This document shows, one piece after another, positions 1 through 5,724 of a stretch of DNA of 6,764 nt (position 1 is its first letter; each line of letters opens with the position of its first letter). A program made the translations under genes and the position numbers. Below the pieces are notes generated by a model. It had not been told where the DNA came from. It saw only the letters and a program-made list of their open reading frames with translations, and did not search any database. Source of the stretch: an uncultured Collinsella sp. (GTDB taxonomy: Bacteria; Actinomycetota; Coriobacteriia; Coriobacteriales; Coriobacteriaceae); NCBI GenBank assembly GCA_958428675.1, contig CAUAGV010000095.1:1-6764 (forward strand), read 5' to 3'.

Positions 1-1
1 G

Positions 2-304
2 AACCAAGTCCTCGACAAGATGCTTGGACAGTGCGGGCTCACCGAGGAGGCCGGTCGAACCATCTATAGCAACCAGAAATTAAAGCGAACAGAACTCCGC
101 CGTGTCGGAAAAATCAAAGGGCGAAACGGGGCCGCCTACTGGGATGCCTGGGCAACACGCGACAAGGGCGAATTCGGACACAGCACCTATATGGTCACTG
201 TCTACACCAAAGACGGAATTAAGGACAATGTTGACGATTTCGCGTCATCCAAACTCGGCATCCCCAAAACAACCAAGACTCCCGGCCTGGATGAAATTCT
301 GTAG
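2..304 (+). CDS. C-terminal fragment of an unrecognised protein
   Basis: The frame is open from the left edge of the window to a TAG stop at 302-304, so about 100 C-terminal residues are visible and the real start lies upstream. An ATG at 20 is in frame, but the codons before it are also open, so there is no reason to call it the start. The fragment is basic in its first half (KLKRTELRRVGKIKGR) and ends in an acidic, proline-containing tail. I recognise no domain, signal peptide or membrane segment. GC is about 53% by hand count, clearly below the roughly 65-70% of the hydratase gene next door, and AAA and AAT codons are frequent. This suggests recently acquired or accessory DNA. It is transcribed towards the hydratase gene, so the two are convergent. 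That it is coding is likely but not proven; its function is unknown. Confidence 0.6.
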   Translation, partial: NQVLDKMLGQCGLTEEAGRTIYSNQKLKRTELRRVGKIKGRNGAAYWDAWATRDKGEFGHSTYMVTVYTKDGIKDNVDDFASSKLGIPKTTKTPGLDEIL

Positions 305-357
305 AGCCGCCCATTAACATGCCGCTCACCGATCACAACAACATCGAGCTCGTCCCC

Positions 358-392
358 ACCACCACAAAGGTGTCTGTCCCCTTTATGGTGGT
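358..392. repeat. Imperfect palindrome, REP-like
   Basis: Arms at 358-370 and 380-392 pair over 13 positions with one mismatch (365 against 385), around a 9-base loop. On the minus strand the loop and the adjoining arm read GGGGACAGACACC. It lies 54 bases past the stop of the left-hand gene. An A run follows on the plus strand (395-400), which is a U run at the wrong (5') side for a minus-strand terminator, so termination is not the obvious role. The GTCCCC just before the right arm is shared with the palindrome at 3049-3077. Similar GGGGAC-containing palindromes are known to me as dispersed intergenic repeats in bacterial genomes, some linked to Y1 (RAYT) transposases. That link is inference here. 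Confidence 0.45.
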
Positions 393-483
393 CCAAAAAA
401 GAAACCGCCCCGATATCAGAGGCGGCATCAAGCAAGTCTATTTATTAGCGCCCCTCAAGACCCAACGAGAACGCGGAAATGTA

Positions 484-557
484 GCCCGGGGCTTACCCTT
501 TCCCGAACGCGACCCTCGCGAAGCGCGTGAGCGAGCGGGAAAGGGTAAGCCCCGGGC
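484..557. repeat. Perfect 22-bp inverted repeat, long hairpin
   Basis: Positions 484-505 and 536-557 are exact reverse complements over 22 bases, separated by 30 bases. Inside the spacer, 515-519 (CTCGC) can pair with 531-535 (GCGAG), extending the stem next to the main arms. The element starts 15 bases beyond the stop codon of the hydratase gene, which reads towards it, so as RNA it would form a very stable structure at that mRNA's 3' end. Neither side is followed by a run of T, so it is not a standard intrinsic terminator. It may block exonucleases, stop convergent transcription, or be a dispersed palindromic repeat. Rest of 305-572: apart from this and the palindrome at 358-392 I see no gene or clear signal. 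Confidence 0.8.
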
Positions 558-572
558 GGACAATTAAGTGCG

Positions 573-2873
573 CTACTCGGCAGCGGCCTTGAACTTGTTG
601 TAGTTGATCAGGCAGCCGGCCTTGACGATGGCACGTTCTTCGGCCGTCATATCGGCAATATAGAGCTCAATCTGCTCGACCGCACCGTCGGCGCGCACCA
701 CGTAGGCGGCGATGTCCTTCAGATCGCCATCGAGCGCGGCACGGATACCCGGCACAAAGACGTAGTCGCCCACCTCAAAGTTGGGCTCCGCCTCCATCTG
801 GAAGGGCACCATGCCCCAGTTCATCACGTTAGAGCGATAACGCTTGGTGGCGTACTCGTGGACGATGTTGGCCAGGCCGCCAATTACGCGCTGGCAGCTC
901 GCGGCCTGCTCGCGGGCAGAACCGTCGCCGGGCTTCTTGGCATAGAGCATGGAGCCGTACTCGGTCGCCTTGGCATCAGCCGCGACGCCCGCGCCGGCCA
1001 GTGCCTCAAACACGCCGGCAAGTTCGGCATCGAGCGCCGCCAGGTCGCCCGCGGCCTCGCCGGCCACGCGGCGCTTCTCCACGGCGTCGACCTCCTTGGA
1101 ACGACCGACGTAGGACGGATCGCGGCGGCTGAGCGTAAACTCGGCCAGGCCCAGCGGGTTGGAGCGGAAGGAGCTCGTCTCGCCCGAGGGAATGAGCTCG
1201 TCGGTCGTGGTGACCGGGTCCATGATCTTGGAGCACACCTTGAGCAGAATATCGTCGCCGAGCGGCTCCATCGCGGGCCACGGCTTGATGTTGGGGCCTT
1301 CGACCAGCTCGTCGGCAGGCTCCGCCTTGCCAAAGCCCCAGTACACGCGCTTTTTGTACGGCGCATCGTCAAAGGTGTACTCGCAGGCCTCATCCCAGGT
1401 CTCCTCGGGCAGGTCGGTCGCCGGCGTCAGGACGCCGCCGTTGGCAGCCGTCGCCGCAATGGAGCGGGCGTCCATCAGGGCCACGGCACTCAGCTGGCCA
1501 TTACCCGGCTTGGAACCCTCGCGGTTGGGGAAGTTGCGCGTAGTGTGGCGGATCGAAAGGCCGTTGTTGGCAGGCGTATCGCCGGCGCCGAAGCACGGGC
1601 CGCAGAATGCCGTGCGCACGATCGCGCCGGCCTCCATGAGGTCGTAGATATAGCCGCGGCGCGTAAGCTCGAGTGCCACGGGCTGGCTCGTGGGATAGAC
1701 CGACAGCGAGAACTCGCCGCAGCCGGTGTTGGCGCCCTTGAGCGCGCGGGCAGCCTGGACCACGGAGTCGTAGTTGCCGCCCGAGCAGCCGGCGATAACG
1801 CCCTGCTGCACGTGCAGCTTACCGTCGACGATCTTGTCGAGCAGGCTAAAGTGCGTCTTGCCCTCGCCAATCTTGGCGGCCTCGAGCTCCACCTCGTGCA
1901 GGATGTCCTCGAGGTTCTCGTTGAGCTCGTCGATCTCAAAGCCGTTGGAAGGATGGAACGGCAGGGCGATCATGGGCTTGATGCCCGACAGATCGACCTC
2001 GACGCAGCCGTCGTAGTAGGCGACATCGGCGGGCTTGAGTTCGCGGTAGTCGTCGCCGCGGCCGTGCATGGTCAAAAACGTGTGTGTGTCCTCGTCGGTG
2101 GCCCAGATGCTCGACAGGCAGGTGGTCTCGGTAGTCATGACGTCGACGCCGTTGCGGTAGTCGGTCGTCATGCTCGCGATGCCGGGGCCCACAAACTCCA
2201 TGACCTTGTTCTTGACGTAACCCTTGGCAAAGACGGCGCGGATGATGGCGAGCGCAACGTCGTGCGGGCCGACGCCGGGGCGCGGGGCGCCCGTGAGGTA
2301 GATGGCGACAACGCCGGGATAGGCGACGTCGTAGGTGTCGCGCAGCAGTTGCTTTGCCAGCTCGCCGCCGCCCTCGCCCACGGCCATAGTGCCCAGAGCG
2401 CCGTAGCGGGTGTGCGAGTCGGAACCCAAAATCATCTTGCCGCAGCCGGCGAAGTTCTCACGCATAAAGGAGTGGATGACGGCGATGTGCGGCGGGACGA
2501 AGATGCCGCCGTACTTTTTGGCAGCCGAGAGGCCAAAGACGTGGTCGTCCTCGTTGATGGTGCCGCCCACGGCGCACAGCGAGTTATGGCAGTTGGTGAG
2601 CACGTAGGGCAGCGGGAACTGCTCCATGCCCGAGGCGCGCGCCGTCTGGATGATGCCGACAAAGGTGATGTCATGGCTCGCCATGGCGTCGAAGCGAATC
2701 TTGAGCGCCTCGGGATCTCCGGACGTATTGTGTGCCTGGAGGATCGAATACGCGATGGTGCCACGCTTGGCATCCTCGGGCGTCTGCGTAATACCGCGCT
2801 CGGCAGCCTCGGCCGCAGGCACAACCTCGCTGCCGCCGCGCAGGTAAATGCCGTCCTCGTACAGCTTGACCAT
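573..2873 (-). CDS. Aconitase-superfamily hydratase (YbhJ-like)
   Basis: This predicted cytoplasmic iron-sulfur hydro-lyase has 766 residues, close to the usual size of the single-chain aconitase/YbhJ-like family. Visible aconitase signatures, in order: GSDSHT at 150-155; VIAGCSGGNYD at 359-369, where Cys363 aligns with the first cluster ligand; CGPC at 424-427, giving the other two ligands; then NFPNREGSK at 447-455. The swivel domain begins near residue 555 (SGETSSFRSNP at 563-573) and contains GDGSAREQAA at 649-658, matching the aconitase GEGSSREHAA substrate loop. All three cluster cysteines are present, so an active 4Fe-4S enzyme is expected. The ATG at 2871-2873 is chosen over one 18 codons upstream because GGGAG at 2879-2883 sits five bases before it and homology starts there. 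The gene stands alone: a terminator separates it from the heat-shock operon. Canonical citrate-isocitrate isomerisation is possible, but in the YbhJ-like group the substrate is not established, so I leave the symbol blank. Confidence 0.9.
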   Translation of the reverse strand: MVKLYEDGIYLRGGSEVVPAAEAAERGITQTPEDAKRGTIAYSILQAHNTSGDPEALKIRFDAMASHDITFVGIIQTARASGMEQFPLPYVLTNCHNSLCAVGGTINEDDHVFGLSAAKKYGGIFVPPHIAVIHSFMRENFAGCGKMILGSDSHTRYGALGTMAVGEGGGELAKQLLRDTYDVAYPGVVAIYLTGAPRPGVGPHDVALAIIRAVFAKGYVKNKVMEFVGPGIASMTTDYRNGVDVMTTETTCLSSIWATDEDTHTFLTMHGRGDDYRELKPADVAYYDGCVEVDLSGIKPMIALPFHPSNGFEIDELNENLEDILHEVELEAAKIGEGKTHFSLLDKIVDGKLHVQQGVIAGCSGGNYDSVVQAARALKGANTGCGEFSLSVYPTSQPVALELTRRGYIYDLMEAGAIVRTAFCGPCFGAGDTPANNGLSIRHTTRNFPNREGSKPGNGQLSAVALMDARSIAATAANGGVLTPATDLPEETWDEACEYTFDDAPYKKRVYWGFGKAEPADELVEGPNIKPWPAMEPLGDDILLKVCSKIMDPVTTTDELIPSGETSSFRSNPLGLAEFTLSRRDPSYVGRSKEVDAVEKRRVAGEAAGDLAALDAELAGVFEALAGAGVAADAKATEYGSMLYAKKPGDGSAREQAASCQRVIGGLANIVHEYATKRYRSNVMNWGMVPFQMEAEPNFEVGDYVFVPGIRAALDGDLKDIAAYVVRADGAVEQIELYIADMTAEERAIVKAGCLINYNKFKAAAE

Positions 2874-2878
2874 ACTGT

Positions 2879-2906
2879 CTCCCACTCTGCCCAAAACGAT
2901 TTGGGC
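2879..2906 (-). promoter_or_regulatory. Hydratase ribosome binding site with upstream leader hairpin
   Basis: On the minus strand GGGAG (2879-2883) lies five bases before the ATG at 2873 and decides the start. Just upstream, 2889-2895 and 2900-2906 pair perfectly over 7 bp with a 4-base loop, leaving 5 bases between hairpin and ribosome binding site. The hairpin could modulate translation, or be coincidental. A weak TATGCT (-10-like) lies a little further upstream without a convincing -35, so I do not call a promoter. Confidence 0.5.
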
Positions 2907-3048
2907 GCATAGCATACATTCGTTCAATATCGTGCCATAGAACGGTTGCGAGTGGGTTACGAATCTCTACGTTCACTTTATCTCAGTAAAGCACAGGACG
3001 AGCCCCGCGTGGGGCCGGCAGATCTGGCGCAAGAGTGTCCCTTTCGAC

Positions 3049-3077
3049 TAGTCATTTAAGAACGTCCCCAATGACTA
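3049..3077. repeat. Palindrome with GTCCCC before the right arm, REP-like
   Basis: Perfect 8-bp arms at 3049-3056 and 3070-3077 flank a 13-base spacer that ends in GTCCCC. This repeats the plan of the element at 358-392: arm, AAG, a few bases, GTCCCC, arm. It lies in the gene-free stretch between the hydratase and hspR. A related-looking GTGTCCCTTT is at 3035-3044, just to the left. A dispersed element is suggested but cannot be proven from one window. Confidence 0.4.
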
Positions 3078-3135
3078 CCCTACCGCATCCGGAGCAAAGC
3101 AGCGCCGCAGGTAGAGGACGAACAGCGAGCGACGT

Positions 3136-3221
3136 CCAGAGCGAACAAGTTGGCATGAAAAGGGCAAGGCATAGACCTTCTGGTCATGCCTTGCCCTTTG
3201 AATGACAAATTGTCGCTCTGG
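3136..3221. repeat. Outer inverted repeat enclosing the operon terminator
   Basis: Positions 3136-3148 and 3210-3221 pair over 12 bp with one bulged A (3144). A further short pairing of 3154-3156 with 3202-3204 leads into the inner terminator stem at 3159-3199. The whole 86-base block can therefore fold as one long interrupted stem, much larger than a simple terminator needs, which suggests a palindromic repeat unit that also serves as a terminator. Confidence 0.5.
3158..3199 (-). terminator. Intrinsic terminator of the heat-shock operon, possibly bidirectional
   Basis: Arms 3159-3172 and 3186-3199 are perfect 14-bp complements. After one bulged A, four more pairs (3174-3177 with 3182-3185) close a TTCT loop. 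Reading minus-strand, the stem ends in TTTT (3161-3158), the intrinsic-terminator pattern downstream of hspR. In the plus direction it is followed by only TTT, so termination in that direction would be weaker, and no plus-strand gene here needs it. Confidence 0.8.
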
Positions 3222-3240
3222 GCGGCGCGCAGCGTCAACT

Positions 3241-3269
3241 GGTCCGCCGTTCGTCAGAACGGCGGAACC
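3241..3269 (-). other. GC-rich hairpin downstream of hspR
   Basis: Positions 3243-3252 and 3257-3266 pair perfectly over 10 bp with a GTCA loop, and GGT/ACC can add three pairs past a bulged A. No T run follows on either strand. It is the middle of three successive hairpins after hspR, and may protect the 3' end or assist termination. Confidence 0.6.
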
Positions 3270-3289
3270 TAAGGGCGCAGCGTCGAGCC

Positions 3290-3317
3290 GTTACGCGGTT
3301 TGGTAAAACCGCGTAAC
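3290..3317 (-). other. Hairpin touching the hspR stop codon
   Basis: Positions 3290-3301 and 3306-3317 are exact 12-bp complements around a GGTA loop. Position 3317 is the last base of the hspR TAG, so the stem begins at the stop codon itself. There is no long T run after it on the minus strand, so it is better seen as an mRNA 3'-end structure than a terminator. Confidence 0.65.
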
Positions 3318-3733
3318 TATAGATCCCCGCCGGCGCCCAGCAGCTTGCGCATGACTTGCTCGGGGTTAACCGAGCCATCGCGCGGAGCCAGGGCGGTGAT
3401 CTTCTTCTGCATCTTGTACTCGTGCAGCTCGTCCTCGAGCTGGCGCACGCGGGCACGAAGTTTTTCATTCTCGCGCTCGCGCTCCTCGGCACGCTCCTTC
3501 ATATCGAGGATACGCACCACACCGGCAAGGTTGATGCCCTCGTCGGTCAGTTGATTGATGAGTTCCAGACGCTCGATATCGGCACGCGAATACAGGCGCG
3601 TGTTACCGCCCGAGCGCTGAGGATTCACCAAGCCCTTGGACTCGTAGACGCGCAGAGTCTGCGGATGCATGCCGGTCAGCTCGGCCGCCACGCTGATCAT
3701 GTACAGCGGTTTGTTCCTATTGTCCTCGGCCAT
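3317..3733 (-). CDS. hspR: HspR, MerR-family heat-shock repressor
   Basis: The protein has 138 residues. A MerR-type winged helix-turn-helix covers roughly residues 11-78: MISVAAELTGMHPQTLRVYE is the recognition helix region, followed by the wing GGNTRLYS at 42-49 and the helices after it. Residues 79-110 are highly charged with heptad-like spacing and probably form a dimerising coiled coil. The tail to 138 has no recognised motif. In actinobacteria HspR binds HAIR inverted repeats upstream of dnaK and uses DnaK as co-repressor, so free DnaK shuts off its own operon; heat titrates DnaK and relieves repression. Position as the last gene after dnaJ fits that identity. The ATG at 3733 is preceded by AAAGGGG (3743-3749) at 9 bases, with a weaker AGG closer in. 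No operator is visible in this window; it should lie upstream of dnaK. Confidence 0.93.
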   Translation of the reverse strand: MAEDNRNKPLYMISVAAELTGMHPQTLRVYESKGLVNPQRSGGNTRLYSRADIERLELINQLTDEGINLAGVVRILDMKERAEERERENEKLRARVRQLEDELHEYKMQKKITALAPRDGSVNPEQVMRKLLGAGGDL

Positions 3734-3773
3734 GCTACCTGACCCCTTTCCGTCTCGTTATCGTCCATCATAA

Positions 3774-3789
3774 GCCCGCGGGCGCGGGC
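3774..3789 (-). other. Small GC hairpin between dnaJ and hspR
   Basis: Positions 3774-3779 and 3784-3789 form a 6-bp, all-GC stem with a 4-base loop, inside the 72-base gap between the dnaJ stop and the hspR start. On the minus strand it is followed by TTATGATGG. It might slow transcription or act as an RNA-processing boundary, but is short enough to be chance at this GC content. Confidence 0.35.
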
Positions 3790-3805
3790 GTGCGCCACGA
3801 CCGCC

Positions 3806-4771
3806 CTAGTACGTCGCCTTGTAACGGTTGACCTTCTCGCGATAGTCGCGCGTGTCGGTCTCCCGCAGCTTGGTCATGGCATCGCGCTCGTCGTCGGACA
3901 GGTTCGTGGGGACCTGCACCTTAATCTCGACAAGAAGCGCGCCTGTGCGGCCACGGTGCTTAACGTCGGGCGCCCCCATCTCCTTAAAGCGGAACTTCTT
4001 GCCCGTCTGGGTACCCGCGGGCACTTTCAAACGGACCGTCGCACCGCCGGGCGTAGGCACGTCCACCGTGCAGCCGAGCGCCGCCTCGTAGACCGAGACC
4101 GGTACCTCCATGGTCACGTCGGCGCCTTTGCGCTTAAACAGCGGGTGCTCCTCCACATGCGTGGTCACGACCAGGTCGCCGCGCTCGCCACCCGCAACGC
4201 CATACTCGCCGCGACGCTTGTAGCGCAGCTTGCCGCCGTCGACCGCGCCCGCGGGCACCGAGACCGTAATGGTCTGCTGCTCGCCTGTCGAGGGAATGCG
4301 ATAGGTGACCTTGTGCGTCACGCCGCGAAACGCGTCCTCGGCCGTCACATCGACGGTCAGCGACAGGTCGCCGCCCTTGCGCGCGCGGTTGCGGCCCGCG
4401 CCCGCACCGGCATTACCTGCGGCCCCGGCAAAGCCCGAGCCCCAATCGCTGCCCCAGGCGCCGTTGCCGCTAAAGATGCTGTCGAAGATATCGCCCCAGC
4501 CGCTCGCGCCGGCACCGGCGCCGTAGCCACCGCCATACGCGCCGCCCGCGCCCGGCATGCCGCCAAACATGAGCATCTGGTCGTACTCTTTGCGCTTCTT
4601 CTCGTCCGAAAGCGTCTCGTAGGCCTCGCTGATCTCCTTGAACTTGGCCTCGTCGCCGCCGGCATCGGGGTGATATTTTTGCGCGAGCTTGCGAAACGCG
4701 CTCTTGATCTCTTTGTCGGAGGCGCTCTTGGATACGCCCAGGATGTCATAGAAGGTTTTGCCTGCAGCCAT
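3806..4771 (-). CDS. dnaJ: DnaJ/CbpA-type Hsp40 co-chaperone without zinc finger
   Basis: This 321-residue co-chaperone stimulates DnaK ATP hydrolysis and delivers substrates. The J domain spans about residues 5-66 with the essential HPD at 34-36. A glycine-rich linker follows (about 70-130, with GWGDIFDSIF at 91-100). The C-terminal substrate-binding domain runs from about 134 to 290 (DLSLTVDVTAEDAFRG onward, with a second barrel from about 219). The four CxxCxGxG zinc repeats of class I DnaJ are absent; the only cysteine is Cys234. It is therefore a class II, CbpA-like protein, though its operon position is that of DnaJ. Start: the frame is open for 11 more codons (to 4804), but AGGAG at 4777-4781 lies five bases before the ATG at 4771 and the J domain starts there. 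It lies 108 bases downstream of grpE, with a hairpin between, and 72 bases before hspR. Confidence 0.92.
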   Translation of the reverse strand: MAAGKTFYDILGVSKSASDKEIKSAFRKLAQKYHPDAGGDEAKFKEISEAYETLSDEKKRKEYDQMLMFGGMPGAGGAYGGGYGAGAGASGWGDIFDSIFSGNGAWGSDWGSGFAGAAGNAGAGAGRNRARKGGDLSLTVDVTAEDAFRGVTHKVTYRIPSTGEQQTITVSVPAGAVDGGKLRYKRRGEYGVAGGERGDLVVTTHVEEHPLFKRKGADVTMEVPVSVYEAALGCTVDVPTPGGATVRLKVPAGTQTGKKFRFKEMGAPDVKHRGRTGALLVEIKVQVPTNLSDDERDAMTKLRETDTRDYREKVNRYKATY

Positions 4772-4776
4772 CGTAG

Positions 4777-4781
4777 CTCCT
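4777..4781 (-). promoter_or_regulatory. Ribosome binding site of dnaJ
   Basis: AGGAG on the minus strand, part of a longer AGGAGAGGAG, five bases before the ATG at 4771. It settles the start against the upstream in-frame ATG at 4804, which would add an 11-residue basic extension without homology. Confidence 0.75.
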
Positions 4782-4842
4782 CTCCTGTTACGTCCGCCGC
4801 CCATGCAGACGACGGCTCATGTTTTCATATGGCACTAGGCCA

Positions 4843-4875
4843 GAAAGGGCCCCGGGTGTTGCCCCGGGGCCCTTC
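4843..4875 (-). terminator. Hairpin after grpE, probable attenuator or partial terminator
   Basis: Positions 4845-4856 and 4863-4874 pair perfectly over 12 bp around a 6-base loop (4857-4862); one more G-C pair forms if an A is bulged. It begins five bases after the grpE stop. On the minus strand the stem ends in CCCTTTCTGG, a short, impure T tract, so it may release only part of the polymerases. This would make dnaJ and hspR less expressed than dnaK and grpE. I see no clear separate promoter in 4772-4842. Confidence 0.6.
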
Positions 4876-4879
4876 TCAA

Positions 4880-5722
4880 TTACTCCTCGGTGCTCTCGGC
4901 CGTATCGGCCGCAGCATCCTCGGGCGCCGCTTCGGGCTCCGGTGCGGGGCGCTTCTCGCCACCGTAGGTCACCGTCACCATCGCGGAACGCAGGATGCGG
5001 TCCGCCATGCGGTAGCCCTTCTGGTACACATCGTTGACGGTCTCGTCGTACTGCGATGCGTCCTCGACGCGACCCACAGCCTGGTGCTCGAGCGGATCGA
5101 ACGCCTCGCCCTTGGGGTCGATGGGCTCAACGCCCTCGTGCGCAAACACATCAAGCAGCTTGGCATGCACCGCATCGACGCCATCGACGAACTGCTTAAA
5201 GTCGTCGGAAAGCTCTTGGCTGCGGGCATGATCGATTGCACGCTCGATATCGTCGATCACCGGCAACAGCGCGGTGACAAGCTTCTCGGTCGCGCGGTCG
5301 CGCTCGGCGATGCGCTCGTTGGCGGTGCGGCGACGGAAGTTCTCCCAGTCGGCCTGCAGACGGGCGGTGCGCTCGGTGGCGTCCTTCGCCTTGTCCTCGG
5401 CAGCCTTCTGAGCCTCTGCCGCAGCTTCGAGCTCATGACGCACGTCGGCAAGCTCCTTTTGGGCCTGCTCGAACTTGAGCTTAAAGTCGTTGTCGGCGGC
5501 TTCCTCACCAGCGCGGATAGCGGCTTCCACCATCTCGTCCTCGGTCATCGTCGCCTCCTTGTTGGAATCCTCTACCTGGTTCTCGGCAGCCTCGGCAGCC
5601 TCGGCCTCGTTGGCCTCGGCATCGTCGACAGCCTCTACGGGAATCTTCACGTCCTTCTCCTCAGAGTCAACGGGGGCGGCGCCAGCGGCAGCCGCCTCCG
5701 CGCGAGCTTTACGGGCGGACAT
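4880..5722 (-). CDS. grpE: GrpE nucleotide exchange factor of DnaK
   Basis: GrpE dimers release ADP from DnaK and restart its cycle. The 280-residue reading shows a long helical stretch at about 79-140 ending in LQADWENFRRR (122-132), then LLPVIDDIERAI at 152-163, and the DnaK-contacting beta region GVEPIDPKGEAFDPLEHQAV (197-216) and YQKGYRMADRILRSAMV (233-249). The tail after about 255 is acidic and Ala/Pro/Glu-rich. The ATG at 5722 follows the dnaK stop by only two bases, with GAGGA inside the dnaK end as ribosome binding site, so translation is probably coupled. The N-terminal 58 residues are low-complexity (Ala, Glu, Asp) and lie before a second in-frame ATG at 5548 that has a better ribosome binding site; from there the product is 222 residues, closer to the usual GrpE size. 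Either or both starts may be used. Confidence 0.93.
   Translation of the reverse strand: MSARKARAEAAAAGAAPVDSEEKDVKIPVEAVDDAEANEAEAAEAAENQVEDSNKEATMTEDEMVEAAIRAGEEAADNDFKLKFEQAQKELADVRHELEAAAEAQKAAEDKAKDATERTARLQADWENFRRRTANERIAERDRATEKLVTALLPVIDDIERAIDHARSQELSDDFKQFVDGVDAVHAKLLDVFAHEGVEPIDPKGEAFDPLEHQAVGRVEDASQYDETVNDVYQKGYRMADRILRSAMVTVTYGGEKRPAPEPEAAPEDAAADTAESTEE
5554..5560 (-). promoter_or_regulatory. Strong internal ribosome binding site in grpE
   Basis: A full AAGGAGG on the minus strand is five bases before the in-frame ATG at 5548 (Met59 of the long reading). This is the strongest Shine-Dalgarno sequence seen in the window and sits exactly where the conserved part of GrpE begins. 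It suggests the real or an additional start is at 5548. Confidence 0.6.
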
Positions 5723-5724
5723 GA

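Noticed and set aside
319..567. 82-codon open frame on the plus strand
   Set aside because: Most of it is made of the two inverted repeats (358-392 and 484-557) and it has no recognisable domain or good ribosome binding site. Coding is unlikely.
2031..2060. CTTGAGT half-site resembling the HspR operator (HAIR)
   Set aside because: No ACTCAAG partner follows at 7 bases, and the site is inside the hydratase coding region. Other CTTGAG occurrences are also single half-sites within genes.
858..2912. 684-codon open frame on the plus strand, opposite the hydratase
   Set aside because: It lies almost wholly antisense to a clearly conserved enzyme. Its translation is rich in Arg, Ala, Gly, His and Val without domains, as expected when a GC-rich gene is read from the other strand.
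2874..2927. Upstream in-frame ATG extending the hydratase by 18 residues
   Set aside because: The extension contains the leader hairpin and ribosome binding site and has no homology to the family.
2907..3000. Possible promoter for the hydratase
   Set aside because: TATGCT gives a partial -10 match but there is no acceptable -35 at 16-18 bases. Too weak to call.
4772..4804. Upstream in-frame ATG extending DnaJ by 11 residues
   Set aside because: The AGGAG ribosome binding site and the start of the J-domain homology both favour 4771.
5582..5599. Tandem 9-base repeat in the grpE N-terminal coding region
   Set aside because: Only two copies, and it simply encodes the Ala/Glu-rich low-complexity segment. 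Not a separate element.
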